Source of the DNA: Bacteroides sp. Marseille-P3684
GTDB lineage: Bacteria > Bacteroidota > Bacteroidia > Bacteroidales > Bacteroidaceae
NCBI RefSeq assembly: GCF_900291465.1
Contig: NZ_LT985808.1
Location: 535,703 to 599,702, forward strand
Reading direction: 5' to 3'
Length of the DNA stretch: 64,000 bases
Below the pieces are notes generated by a model that was not told the origin of the DNA, did not search any database, and saw nothing but the letters and a program-made list of their open reading frames with translations. Position numbers and translations under genes: made by a program. This document shows positions 34,711-43,907 of this stretch, in pieces. Within the stretch, counting starts at the first letter, position 1. Each line of letters begins with the position of its first letter.

Positions 34711-36969
34711 ATGAACAACTACAACTATAAGGGCGCCGCCGCCCTCCTGTGTGCAGCCCTCTGCCTGGGCAGCTGCAGCGACCAGTTCCTGCAGGACAAG
34801 AAGTCCTACGGCAGTTTCGGCGCCGCTACCATCTATGAAGACTACGACGGTGCAAAGACACGCATCGACTACCTCTACAACCTCCTGCTGCCCGTCTCCG
34901 CCAGTGGCATAGACTACGACACGCCCAGCACAGGTGTGGCGGACATCTACTCGAAGTCAACCGAGGAGTTCGCCGGACTGTCCGCATTTGTCGACCCGGA
35001 GACCATCGTCGACTATACCAACGTGCAGGACCTCATCTTCCGCGAGACCAAGAACGTCAGCCCCTACGGACGCATCCGCGAGTGCAACGACATCATCGAG
35101 GGAGTGGAGGGCAGCAAGTCCCTCAACGAGGAGCAGAAGCACGAACTGCTCGGTCAGGCGTACTTCTTCCGCGCCTGGTGCTACTACCGCCTGGTGAAAG
35201 TCTACGGCGGTGTGCCCATCATCGACCACGTGCAGAATCCCATCGTAGGCGATGACGGCGGAAACGAACTCGTCGTACCCCGTTCGACCACGAAGCAGTG
35301 CATCGACTTCATCTGCGCCGACCTCCAGAAGGCCGCCGACTACCTGCCGGCAGCATGGCCCTATGCCGGGGAAGACTTCGGACGGGTCACCGCAGGGACG
35401 GCGCTCGCACTGAAGGGACGCACCCTGCTGCTGTGGGCGAGCCCGCTCTTCAACCGCGCCGACGACAAGCAACGGTGGGCAGACGCCTACGAGGCAAACA
35501 AGGCTGCCATCGACAAGCTCGACGAGAGCGGTGTCTTCGGCCTTGCCTACGAGGGAAACCCCGGAGTAAACGCCACGAACTGGGGCAAGATGTTCGTCAA
35601 CTACACCGGCTCTGACGGCTCGAAGTCCGAAGCCGTCTTCGTCACCCTGTACAACAAGATTCCGTGGGTCGAAGCATCCGACTACCATAAATACAACAAC
35701 TGGGAACACACCGTCCGTCCGAAGAACGCCATGGGCGGCGGAGGACTGACACCGACGTCCGAAATCGTCGACCTCTTCCCTATGGCAGACGGCAAGCGCG
35801 CAGGCGAGTCTGCCTACACGTACGACAAGCAATGCTTCTTCCTCAACCGCGACCCGCGTTTCTACCGCACCTTCGCCTTCCCGGGCGTACGCTGGCGCTT
35901 CACGGGCAACCCGTCCGCCAACAGCAAACCTGCCGGGAACAACGGACAGGTGTTCGACTATCCGTACAACGGTGAGGACTATGCCTTGTGGAACTATGCC
36001 TGGTACGAGGACGAGAGCAACGAGCAGAACCCCGGCAAGAGCGGCTTTACCGCCGACGGACTCGCCGGCTCACACACCGGCGTGTATGTCAACAAGCGCA
36101 GCGACGACCTCGATGTGAACGAGACGCCGCTCTACACCTTCAACATCCAGGCAGCGTCCAACGGCGCCCCGTCCGGCTTCAAGCAGTCTGCCGCTCCCTA
36201 CATGGAGATACGCTATGCCGAGGTGTTGCTCAACCTTGCCGAGGCTGCATGCGGTACGGGCGACGCCGGACACATGAACGAAGCCTACGAGGCGTTGAAA
36301 CGCATCCGCTCGCGTGTCTATCCGTCAGAGCTGGCAGCGAAGGATTACGGACTCGATGCCTCCATACGGAGCGACCGTGCCCGTCTGTTCTCAGCCATCC
36401 TCTACGAACGTCAGCTGGAACTTGCCTACGAGGGCAAACGCTTTGACGACATGCGCCGCTGGATGCTCTGGGACGGCGGTCAGGGTCAGGAGGCCCTGAA
36501 GGCATCGTGGAAGCTCACGGGCTTCGGCGGGAACACCTGCCAGTATCTGGGCGTAGCTCCGCTCAACGGCACACGCCGCCACACCATCGAGGTCTACACG
36601 GCGAAATTCACTGCCGAGGAAAAGAACGGCGCGGACCCGCTCTACACCCTGCGTCCGTCTGCCATCAACCTGACCCGTGCCGGACTGACGGCAGAGCTGA
36701 CAGGCAACGCTGCCGAGCCGGTGAAGGAACTGACCGACAAGAACGTCCTCTCGCTGGTGAACTTCTACCGCAACAACCAGCTGACACGCAAGGACTACAA
36801 CGCCGACGGCAACTCCGTGGAGAACGTCATCCGCTTCAAGCCCAACTGTTACTTCATCGGCTTCAAGCAGAACATGATGCAGAACAACACGACACTGGAA
36901 CAGACCGTCGGCTGGACCGACATCAACCGTGGCGGTGCTGACGGTACGTTCGACCCTCTGGCGGAGTGA
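34711..36969 (+). CDS. SusD/RagB-type glycan-binding lipoprotein
   Basis: 752 residues with a lipoprotein signal (LCLGSCSDQFLQDK). SusD landmarks are the early helical TPR region (LLGQAYFFRAWCYYRLVKVYGGVPII), AGTALALKGRTLLLWASPLFN, the PYMEIRYAEVLLNLAEAACGTGD segment, and ILYERQLELAYEGKRFDDMRRW near the end. It is longer than the commonest SusD proteins but within the range of large members. It caps the SusC transporter on the cell surface and binds the ligand. It ends the operon, followed by a terminator. Confidence 0.95.
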   Translation: MNNYNYKGAAALLCAALCLGSCSDQFLQDKKSYGSFGAATIYEDYDGAKTRIDYLYNLLLPVSASGIDYDTPSTGVADIYSKSTEEFAGLSAFVDPETIVDYTNVQDLIFRETKNVSPYGRIRECNDIIEGVEGSKSLNEEQKHELLGQAYFFRAWCYYRLVKVYGGVPIIDHVQNPIVGDDGGNELVVPRSTTKQCIDFICADLQKAADYLPAAWPYAGEDFGRVTAGTALALKGRTLLLWASPLFNRADDKQRWADAYEANKAAIDKLDESGVFGLAYEGNPGVNATNWGKMFVNYTGSDGSKSEAVFVTLYNKIPWVEASDYHKYNNWEHTVRPKNAMGGGGLTPTSEIVDLFPMADGKRAGESAYTYDKQCFFLNRDPRFYRTFAFPGVRWRFTGNPSANSKPAGNNGQVFDYPYNGEDYALWNYAWYEDESNEQNPGKSGFTADGLAGSHTGVYVNKRSDDLDVNETPLYTFNIQAASNGAPSGFKQSAAPYMEIRYAEVLLNLAEAACGTGDAGHMNEAYEALKRIRSRVYPSELAAKDYGLDASIRSDRARLFSAILYERQLELAYEGKRFDDMRRWMLWDGGQGQEALKASWKLTGFGGNTCQYLGVAPLNGTRRHTIEVYTAKFTAEEKNGADPLYTLRPSAINLTRAGLTAELTGNAAEPVKELTDKNVLSLVNFYRNNQLTRKDYNADGNSVENVIRFKPNCYFIGFKQNMMQNNTTLEQTVGWTDINRGGADGTFDPLAE

Positions 36970-37037
36970 AAGGGGGAAAGACTTGAAATAATACGTAAGA
37001 TGCCTCTTACGTTTGTATGACAAAAGTTCAAAAAGTA

Positions 37038-37069
37038 GAAAAGCCCTGTCTGTGAAGATGGGGCTTTTC
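37038..37069 (+). terminator. Terminator of the SusCD operon
   Basis: GAAAAGCCC (37038-37046) pairs with GGGCTTTTC (37061-37069) around a 14-nt loop, with T-rich sequence after it. Confidence 0.8.
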
Positions 37070-37164
37070 GTTTGTTGGTCAACGGACGCCGGAAGGTAGG
37101 AATCCGGTCCGTCCGTGCAAGTAGCTTGGCTCTCCGGACTTGCAGGCAAATACCTGCCGGGTGC

Positions 37165-37941
37165 TCAATAGGAGACGGAGACCTCCATGCCGGCTTCCCG
37201 GACGAGGGCGGCTATGCGGTCCAGCTCCTCGGGAGTTGCCTTCTGCAGGTTCTGGTCGGGTGTCTCCCGGTCGATGGTGTAAATCATCACCTGACGGGGA
37301 GCAATGTCGCGCACGGCATCGAGCCAGGGGAGGACGTAGTGGTCTGTCGTGTTGTCCACCGAAAGTCCGTCGTGCGTGCCCTTCATGAACATGGTCTGGA
37401 TGATGAGCTGCCCCTCGAACGCCTTCATCCGGCTGATGATGTCGTTCACATCATAGGCTCCCGTCGGCCGGTCCACCCGGCGGATGTATTCAGGGTCGAC
37501 GGTGTCGAGCTTGAGGATGTTGTTGTCGATACGTTTGAGCGCCTCCACCACTTCGGGACGGAAGAGCATGGTGGAGTTGCTGAGCACGCTCACCTTCGCT
37601 TTCGGAAAGTAACGGTCGCGCAGCGCCAGCGTGTCGTCGATGATTTCAGAGAAATGCGGATGGGCGGTCGGCTCTCCGTTCCCGGCAAAGGTCAGCACGT
37701 CGGGTGCCGGTCCGTTCGCCTGCATGTCCTGCAGACGGGCTTCGAGCGCCTCCCGCACTTCCTCCCGTGTCGGTCTTCGCTGACGCGGACGGAAGTCGGC
37801 ATTGAATCCACACTCACAATACACACAGTCGAACGTGCACACTTTGCCGTCGGCAGGCATCAGGTTGATGCCCAGTGAGACTCCCAACCTGCGGCTGTGT
37901 ACCGGTCCGAAGATGGGAGCAGGATAGATAATGGTTGACAT
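37165..37941 (-). CDS. Radical SAM protein
   Basis: 258 residues. The radical SAM cysteine motif is CTFDCVYCECG (CxxxCxxC) near residue 34, followed by the SAM-binding GNGEPT and later barrel motifs (VSVLSNSTML, LKLDTVDPEYIRRVDRP). The N-terminal YPAPIFGPVHSRRLGVSLGINLMP matches a widespread uncharacterised family of short radical SAM proteins related to COG0731. It binds a 4Fe-4S cluster and S-adenosylmethionine; the reaction is unknown. Stands alone. Confidence 0.93.
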   Translation of the reverse strand: MSTIIYPAPIFGPVHSRRLGVSLGINLMPADGKVCTFDCVYCECGFNADFRPRQRRPTREEVREALEARLQDMQANGPAPDVLTFAGNGEPTAHPHFSEIIDDTLALRDRYFPKAKVSVLSNSTMLFRPEVVEALKRIDNNILKLDTVDPEYIRRVDRPTGAYDVNDIISRMKAFEGQLIIQTMFMKGTHDGLSVDNTTDHYVLPWLDAVRDIAPRQVMIYTIDRETPDQNLQKATPEELDRIAALVREAGMEVSVSY

Positions 37942-38104
37942 AGTAGCATCAGTTTATTAAGTTCGCGGAACAAAGAAACGGCTTTTTCAGGAAAAGTCGT
38001 ACAGGGGAGGGAGGGAAAATGTGTATTTACCCTATCCACCTCCAAACAGTCATTAAACCTGATTCGAAAAACCACCTTCCCTTTCTCCCTTTTCCTCCTT
38101 CCTC

Positions 38105-38306
38105 ATCCTCTCACCGACGCCTTCCTCAACCCCACACCGACGCCTTGCGCATCTCCTTTTGTCGAGAAGAGCATGACGGTAGTGACGCTTTGAGCAAGAC
38201 GACGCGACGAGATGAGCATGCCGGAAACAGGGCTTACGCACGGAGTGACAACGGATTGCTGAAAAAGGAGACAGGGGGAAGCGCATCTCCTTGTGACGAG
38301 ATGAGC
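38105..38306. repeat. Degenerate tandem array, 22-23 bp period, 9 units
   Basis: Read on the minus strand from 38306, nine consecutive units of 22, 23, 22, 22, 22, 23, 22, 23 and 23 bp can be aligned. Four start with GCTC and three with GCG, and most have CGTC about 9 bp in (GCTCATCTCGTC, GCTCAAAGCGTC, GCGCAAGGCGTC, GAGGAAGGCGTC). The first unit contains CATCTC/GAGATG as inverted halves. It has no coding continuity because the length is not a multiple of three. The rest of 37942-38450 shows no gene. Confidence 0.65.
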
Positions 38307-38450
38307 AAGAGGGGAGTCTGATGATGGGGAAAAAGAGGGGTGAAGGGGGAGTCTTGCAGGCGGATTGCTGCGGAAGGCGAACCAAAAATAGACATTTCCC
38401 GGGACAAAACCAAGGAAATGCCTACATCCGCCGCACCTCAAGTCCGAGCC

Positions 38451-38723
38451 TCAGAACCTTCCGTAGTGGATATTGATTTCCCGGACGACATAGTCCTGCG
38501 CTCCGGCACGATGGAAAGGCTCGTTCGCGTAGAACGCCTCGACCTCCTCCTGCGTATCCGCAAAGACAATGTTCACCACACCCGTCATGTCGGCATAGAG
38601 CGCACTCATCACGATGCGTCCGGCATCCATCCACTGCTGCGTATATGCCATGTGGGTCTGAAGCAACTCATCGTTGATTTTCTCGGGAGCGATGAGGACT
38701 CCCGTCACTAAAAACTGTTTCAT
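38451..38723 (-). CDS. YciI-like protein
   Basis: 90 residues starting MKQFLVTGVLI. The YCII-type ferredoxin-like fold is indicated by HMAYTQQWMDAGRIVMSALYADMTG and EAFYANEPFHRAGAQDYVVREI, with the conserved His and Asp positions of the family. Small enzymes of this fold act in varied catabolic or dehalogenation reactions; the activity here is unknown. It lies 29 bp behind the helix-hairpin-helix gene on the same strand. A start at 38747 is possible but gives an N-terminus unlike the family. Confidence 0.8.
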   Translation of the reverse strand: MKQFLVTGVLIAPEKINDELLQTHMAYTQQWMDAGRIVMSALYADMTGVVNIVFADTQEEVEAFYANEPFHRAGAQDYVVREINIHYGRF

Positions 38724-38752
38724 GTTGAATCGATATTTAAAGTTCATAATAC

Positions 38753-40840
38753 TTAAAACGTCACCTTCAGTTGGATATACAGGTCATGCTTGTTCCTCCC
38801 CTCGATTTCCTGCGTTCCGGAACCGATGCGGTCGCGGTCAAAATAGCCGGTATAAACATACTTGACAATGACTGTCAACAAACTGTTGATATCGTACCTT
38901 CCCCACAGGTATCCGTGGACACCCTCTCCCTCGTATGCAGGGAACGAGTAGGTGTAGAGCAAGCCGCGTTCGTAGGCATAAATCCTTGTATCATAACCGT
39001 CTGTATGAAAATAGCCTCCACCTGCCTCGCACTCCCATCCTCCGGCAGCAGGCTTCAGGTCGATTGCCTGTGTCAGCTGATAGCCCTGTTCATTTCCCTT
39101 GTCCGACGCCCCGTTTTGAACATAGTCCAGCGTCGTTTTCAACAGGCACGCCGACGTTGCCTGCCACCGCCATTGTCCCTTGCCCGTATGCCGACGGACG
39201 GTAACCGGTCCTTCCGCTGATTCCTTCCGGTCCGCCAGGACATCCCGTTCACGCTGCTTGTAGCGATAGCGCAACAGCCAGTCGCTCTTCTTCCCACACT
39301 TCCCGACGAGTTGCACGAAGGCTTCCGTGCCCTTGCTGCGTGGGAAGGAGACCCGGTAGCGCGGAGCCGGAAAGCGGAACCAGTCGGTGTATGCCGTCAG
39401 TTTCAGGTCTCTTCCCGGCAGCCACTCCAACCCGGCGTACAACCCGTCTTCATTGCGCACCCGGCTTCCTTCGCCGAACGAACGTGCAAAGATGCCCTCA
39501 TAGTCCTTCGCATAGTGTCTGTGGAGCAGGAGCAGGTGGAGTGCCGTCAGCGGACGGTAAGCCAACGTGTGGAGTGCCGCCACCGCTCCATTCCCGCTCA
39601 CTGCCGTCTCTCCCGCAAACGACCAGCGGTGCAGGTCCAGCCGGTAGTCGGCACCGACGGCTGCGAACTGCCGCCCGCGGGGGTCATGCTGCTGGTAGTA
39701 GAACTGCGGTTTCAACACCTTGTCGAAAACGGTATAAACACCTGTCAGTCCAATGTGCCAACGGACAGCGTCGTATGATAAATGTATTCCTGTCAACTGA
39801 TTATGCACGTCGTGTTTCTTCTCCATCTCGGAGCGTGTACGGTGGAGTCCGTCAGTTTTCAACGCAGTTATGAACCCGTGTTTCAGGGTGGCATCCTGAC
39901 GACGGAACGAGTAGAAGGCGGCCAGTCCCCATCCTCCCTTCTGCCAGTCGACCGCCAATCCGCGCAAGTAATCCTGCTCGCTGGTCGAGGCATGCCGGGT
40001 GATGCCTTCGCCTCGGCTGCCTGCTCCGTCCATGACGGTCTGTTTCCCCGACGCGAAGCGTGTGTTCACGACCAGCCCCTGCCCGAAACGCAGGCGGTAG
40101 TCGCCCAGCGCCACCGTGTGCAAGGGACCGACATCGTGCAGGAGCACGTAGGCGGAAACATAATCATAGCCTTTGTTGCCTGCCGCGAAGAAGGGTTCCC
40201 CGGCATCATTCTCCAGGGTGAACCCTGCCGTCAGCCGTTCACCGGACGCCAGCCGGTAGCGCAGGGAGTGGTAGAACCGGCTGCCCAGATAACGCCGGTT
40301 CGGATAGCGTTGCAGCACCTCGGGCGGATAGGTGTAATAGCCTTTGCGGTAGTAGAAGGGGATATCGACACGTGCCACTGCTTCCTGCCGTCCGTGTCGC
40401 AACACCTCGCGCCAGGGGAAGGGGACGGCACCTTTCTCCTTCACCGGACGGCAGACGACAAACAGCGACAGCATGGCACGTGTCTCGTAGTCCACGCCTG
40501 CGACCAGCTGCAGCTCGGAGAAGTCCGTCAGGGGACCGTACGTATGAAGGTAAGTCAGGATATGGCTGATTTGAACCGGGGAAAGAAAGGGGAGCTGTTC
40601 GAGCTGTTCCCGTGTCGCCGTGTTGAGATTGAACGGGTGTGCATGGAGTTCGGCAAGTTCGTCCCATTGCTCTGCGGACGTCTCTTCGTCTGCCGTCAGC
40701 CGTTCGAGGAAGTCCTCCCACTCCATGGTCTGTGCGCACAGCTTATCAACAGACATTGACAGCAACAGCATACTTATCAACAAGCCTTTCAACAGGAAGG
40801 CGGACGGTCGTAGGAATCGGACTGAAAGCTCTCTATTCAT
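38753..40840 (-). CDS. Helix-hairpin-helix outer-membrane-type protein
   Basis: 695 residues with a signal peptide (LLISMLLLSMSVDKLCAQ). Residues about 45-125 hold ComEA-like helix-hairpin-helix elements (FNLNTATREQLEQLPFLSPVQISHILTYL, DFSELQLVAGVDYETRAML). The rest is rich in alternating aromatic strands (WHIGLTGVYTVFDK, WLLRYRYKQRERDV, YDTRIYAYERGLLYTYSF) and ends in a terminal strand (LYIQLKVTF), as in an outer-membrane beta-barrel. This long HHH-barrel family is typical of Bacteroidetes. A role in DNA handling at the envelope is a guess from the HHH part. Confidence 0.85.
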   Translation of the reverse strand: MNRELSVRFLRPSAFLLKGLLISMLLLSMSVDKLCAQTMEWEDFLERLTADEETSAEQWDELAELHAHPFNLNTATREQLEQLPFLSPVQISHILTYLHTYGPLTDFSELQLVAGVDYETRAMLSLFVVCRPVKEKGAVPFPWREVLRHGRQEAVARVDIPFYYRKGYYTYPPEVLQRYPNRRYLGSRFYHSLRYRLASGERLTAGFTLENDAGEPFFAAGNKGYDYVSAYVLLHDVGPLHTVALGDYRLRFGQGLVVNTRFASGKQTVMDGAGSRGEGITRHASTSEQDYLRGLAVDWQKGGWGLAAFYSFRRQDATLKHGFITALKTDGLHRTRSEMEKKHDVHNQLTGIHLSYDAVRWHIGLTGVYTVFDKVLKPQFYYQQHDPRGRQFAAVGADYRLDLHRWSFAGETAVSGNGAVAALHTLAYRPLTALHLLLLHRHYAKDYEGIFARSFGEGSRVRNEDGLYAGLEWLPGRDLKLTAYTDWFRFPAPRYRVSFPRSKGTEAFVQLVGKCGKKSDWLLRYRYKQRERDVLADRKESAEGPVTVRRHTGKGQWRWQATSACLLKTTLDYVQNGASDKGNEQGYQLTQAIDLKPAAGGWECEAGGGYFHTDGYDTRIYAYERGLLYTYSFPAYEGEGVHGYLWGRYDINSLLTVIVKYVYTGYFDRDRIGSGTQEIEGRNKHDLYIQLKVTF

Positions 40841-40930
40841 GAGGATTAGGTTAAAGCGGAAGTATCCGGATTGGCAACGTCATGCCCGGTTATGAACGTC
40901 ACGATGCGTTCATGTCGACCAAGCACTGTT

Positions 40931-40961
40931 CAAAGTTAGCCTTAGTCCGTAAGATAGCAAA
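40931..40961 (-). promoter_or_regulatory. Promoter of the helix-hairpin-helix gene
   Basis: Minus strand: TTTG (40961-40958), 19 bp, TAACTTTG (40938-40931), a full consensus match, 90 bp before the ATG at 40840. Confidence 0.7.
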
Positions 40962-41005
40962 AGTTTCAGGGCTGAATTTCAAGTGCGGGCGCACTTTCCG
41001 GCGGG

Positions 41006-41611
41006 TCAGAGCTGTCCGCTCTCCACCATGAGGATGACGCGCTCGGTCAGAGCATCGTCTGCGTCGGGGTCATATTCCTTCTTCAGGCTCGCGCCGAACA
41101 TGGAGGCAAAAGTCTGGTAGAAGCCTGCACGGAAGGGACCGACAAAGGCTTTCACGAGTTCATAGCTCGTCTGGTTGCACTCCCGGTCGACCAGTTTGAT
41201 GAGCAGCTTTCCCTGGGAGAAGGTGAGCTTTTTCATCATGGGGGTGTATTGTTCCTTCAATCCTTTCTCCACCCGCTTGATGTGTTCTTCGCGTGCCTTT
41301 CCCTCGGGCAGCGTCTGCATGTATTCGTAGGTCTCTATCAGTATCTGGTTAATCATCCGTGCCAGGGGCAACGTGCGCTTCACGTCGCGGACGAGTTTAT
41401 AGTATGCCCGTTCGCTCCGCCGGCTTTTGAACGTCAGGGGCGGATAGACACGCAGCGGATAGAAGTCCACGCGTGTGATGCTGTCGCCCTCGTACACCGT
41501 CCGGCTGACGGTAAGCCGTGCCGGGGGAGGGACGTTCCTCTGCTGTGCCGCTACCGGAATCGCGCAGGACAGAAGGAGGATGAAAGCCATCTTTTCAGCG
41601 ATTGTTGCCAT
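41006..41611 (-). CDS. DUF4294 family secreted protein
   Basis: 201 residues starting MATIAEKMAFILLLSCAIPVAAQQ, a signal peptide. The body matches the Bacteroidetes DUF4294 pattern: EGDSITRVDFYPLRVYPPLTFKSRRSERAYYKLVRDVKRTLPLARM, then GKAREEHIKRVEKGLKEQY and LIKLVDRECNQTSYELVKAFVG. No catalytic motif. It is 28 bp downstream of the TrmH-type gene on the same strand. Start codon choice between 41611 and 41590 is open; both give a signal peptide. Confidence 0.8.
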   Translation of the reverse strand: MATIAEKMAFILLLSCAIPVAAQQRNVPPPARLTVSRTVYEGDSITRVDFYPLRVYPPLTFKSRRSERAYYKLVRDVKRTLPLARMINQILIETYEYMQTLPEGKAREEHIKRVEKGLKEQYTPMMKKLTFSQGKLLIKLVDRECNQTSYELVKAFVGPFRAGFYQTFASMFGASLKKEYDPDADDALTERVILMVESGQL

Positions 41612-41639
41612 AAGGTTATAAACAGTTTGTTGATACACG

Positions 41640-42173
41640 TCAGCCGATGAGCAGCTTCCTGGCGAACTCCCAGATGATGATGCCTGCCGTGACGGACACA
41701 TTGAGCGAGTGCTTCGTCCCGTACTGGGGTATCTCCAGGCAGCCGTCGCAGGAGTCTACTACCTCCTGACGGACGCCCTTCACCTCGTTGCCCAGCACCA
41801 CGGCATAACGTCCGTCCGGCTCGGGAGACCAGCGGTCGAGCATCGTACTGCCTTCCGCCTGCTCCACGGCAAGGACCGTATAGCCGTCTTGCTTCAGCCG
41901 GGAGACAGCCTCCAGCGTATCTTTATAATAGGTCCATGCCACACTGTCTTCCGCTCCCAGCGCGGTCTTGTGTATCTCCGGCTGGGGAGGGGTTGCCGTG
42001 ATGCCGCACAGGCAGATGCCTTCGACACGGAACGCGTCCGACGTGCGGAACACCGAACCGACATTGTGCAGGCTGCGCACGTCATCGAGTACGACCACCA
42101 ACGGCATCTTCTCGGACTCCTTGAACTCGTCCACCGTCAGACGGTTCATCTCGGTTATCTTCAGCTTTCTCAT
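41640..42173 (-). CDS. TrmH/SpoU-type RNA 2'-O-ribose methyltransferase
   Basis: 177 residues from MRKLKITEMNRLTVDEF. The SPOUT-fold motifs are all present: motif 1 VRSLHNVGSVFRTSDAF (with catalytic Asn/Arg), motif 2 VVLGNEVKGVRQEV, motif 3 IPQYGTKHSLNVSVTAGIIIWEF, forming the trefoil knot that binds S-adenosylmethionine. It lacks the N-terminal RNA-binding domain of RlmB-type enzymes. The target (tRNA or rRNA) cannot be told. Its 5' side is the 0.6 kb non-coding tract proposed as oriC. Confidence 0.93.
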   Translation of the reverse strand: MRKLKITEMNRLTVDEFKESEKMPLVVVLDDVRSLHNVGSVFRTSDAFRVEGICLCGITATPPQPEIHKTALGAEDSVAWTYYKDTLEAVSRLKQDGYTVLAVEQAEGSTMLDRWSPEPDGRYAVVLGNEVKGVRQEVVDSCDGCLEIPQYGTKHSLNVSVTAGIIIWEFARKLLIG

Positions 42174-42798
42174 GAAGGATGATTTGTTTATCTGATGCAA
42201 AAGTAACATCTATTCCGGCAATAAGAAAGGATGGACTGCAAAGAATTGACCGACGGACCTGAAGCTCCCGTCCTCCTGTCGATAACCTGTCAAAAGCGTG
42301 TTCAAACCCTGTCGAAATAATGTGCACACAATGGGGGAGAAAAATGTTGGAGTTCTCGGCGGAATGTCTATACCGGCACGGAAACGGAATGAGCAACTAT
42401 TTCCGGCAGAAGTTGCAACACATGTTTCAACAGCCTTTTCACACTCCTGACGGCTGCCGACAGCCTAAAACTTATTGACAATCCGAGTTATCGACGCTTT
42501 GTCAATAAGGGAAGAACAGTATCTCAGTATCAAGTTCTTTCACCATTTATACAGTGTCGATAAGCTCTTCATAACCTCGTACCGGATGCTTATAACTTCC
42601 TGTGCAAGTAAAAGGCTCACTTTCTTCCGACACTATCAACACTCCATCATTATCATCATATTTCTTCTTCAAAGAAAGAATAAAGAATAATAATAAGATG
42701 TTATGTCGATAACGGGGGAGTGGAAAACAAAGCTCCACGGAGGGAGCACCCGGTCGGGGTGGCAGCGTCCGTGGAGCAGAGAGGGGGAAGGGTGCGGG
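42174..42798. other. AT-rich non-coding tract with DnaA-box-like clusters (candidate oriC)
   Basis: No credible gene in 625 bp, unlike the dense surroundings. TTATCGACA or its complement lies at 42277-42285, 42555-42563 and 42704-42712. TTATCGACG is at 42488-42496, and TTATTGACA at 42472-42480 and 42500-42508. Further TTATCRACA sites occur just outside (40743, 40774, 43877). An AT-rich tract (about 42640-42705) could be the unwinding element. The consensus DnaA box is TTATCCACA, so these are one-mismatch variants. The origin assignment is inference. Confidence 0.5.
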
Positions 42799-43734
42799 TC
42801 AAAGCCCGAGGCGGGCGGAGATGTCCAGCATGCGCTCGATGGGGAGGAGGGCACGCGCGGCAATGTCGGGAGACACCTCGATGGCGGGGGACTCGTCGCG
42901 CAGGCAGGCATGGAGCTTCTCGAGCGTGTTCAGCCGCATGAAGTTGCACTCGTTGCAGGCACAGGTCCCGGCGTTCGGAGGTGCGGGGATGAACTCCTTG
43001 TCGGGGCACTGTTTGCGCATCTCATGCAGGATGCCGGACTCGGTGGCGACGATGAATTGCCGACGGTCGCTCTTCACGGCGTGTCGCAGCAGGGCTGCCG
43101 TGGAGCCGACGACGTCCGCCAGCTTCAGGACGGCACCCTTGCACTCGGGATGGGCGAGGACCTCGGCATCGGGATAAGCTGCCTTCAGCTCCACGATGCG
43201 CTCCACGGAGAACTGTTCGTGCACGTGGCAGGCACCGTCCCAGAGCAGCATTTGACGCCCTGTGACGGCGTTGATGTAGTTGCCCAGGTTGCGGTCAGGA
43301 CCGAAGATGATGGGCGTGTCCTGCGGAAAGCTTTCCACAATCTGACGCGCGTTGCTTGAGGTCACGACCACGTCAGTGAGTGCCTTGACGGCAGCGGACG
43401 TGTTGACATAGGAGATGACCGTGTGGTCCGGATGTTCGCGGACGAACTCGGCAAAGCGGTCTGCCGGGCAGCTGTCGGCGAGCGAACAGCCTGCTGCCAG
43501 GTCGGGGACAAGCACTTTCTTGTCGGGACAAAGGATTTTGGCTGTCTCGCCCATGAAGTGTACGCCGCACATCACGAGGATGTCGGCATCGCAACGGGAT
43601 GCCCACTGTGCGAGGGCGAGGCTGTCGCCCACGAAGTCGGCAAGGTCCTGGATCTCGCCTTCCTGGTAGTAGTGTGCCAGGATGACGGCATTCTTCTCTT
43701 TACGTAACCGGTTGATTTCTTCTTTCAACATCAT
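42799..43734 (-). CDS. nadA: Quinolinate synthase A
   Basis: 311 residues, the usual length. It converts iminoaspartate and dihydroxyacetone phosphate to quinolinate in NAD biosynthesis. The three cysteine ligands of the 4Fe-4S cluster can be placed in LAAGCSLADSC, AHPECKG and CACNECNFM. Other landmarks are LAHYYQEGEIQDLADFVGDS, CGVHFMGETAKIL, SYVNTSAAVKA and FGPDRNLG. No nadB or nadC is nearby. It directly follows the candidate oriC tract, with two DnaA-like sequences (43863, 43877) upstream of its start. Confidence 0.97.
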   Translation of the reverse strand: MMLKEEINRLRKEKNAVILAHYYQEGEIQDLADFVGDSLALAQWASRCDADILVMCGVHFMGETAKILCPDKKVLVPDLAAGCSLADSCPADRFAEFVREHPDHTVISYVNTSAAVKALTDVVVTSSNARQIVESFPQDTPIIFGPDRNLGNYINAVTGRQMLLWDGACHVHEQFSVERIVELKAAYPDAEVLAHPECKGAVLKLADVVGSTAALLRHAVKSDRRQFIVATESGILHEMRKQCPDKEFIPAPPNAGTCACNECNFMRLNTLEKLHACLRDESPAIEVSPDIAARALLPIERMLDISARLGL

Positions 43735-43907
43735 GATAAGTTTGTGTTTGTCGGGGCGACCCGGACGGACCGTCCCGTGGGTTTATGGATAGGGGGACGC
43801 ACGATGGGGTACGTCCGTTCTGTGTCTTTTCAACAGCTATCGTCCGTGCGCTGTGAACAGGCTTGTTGACAGGGGATGTCGATAAGGGCGGATGCCGGAT
43901 GGAGCCG

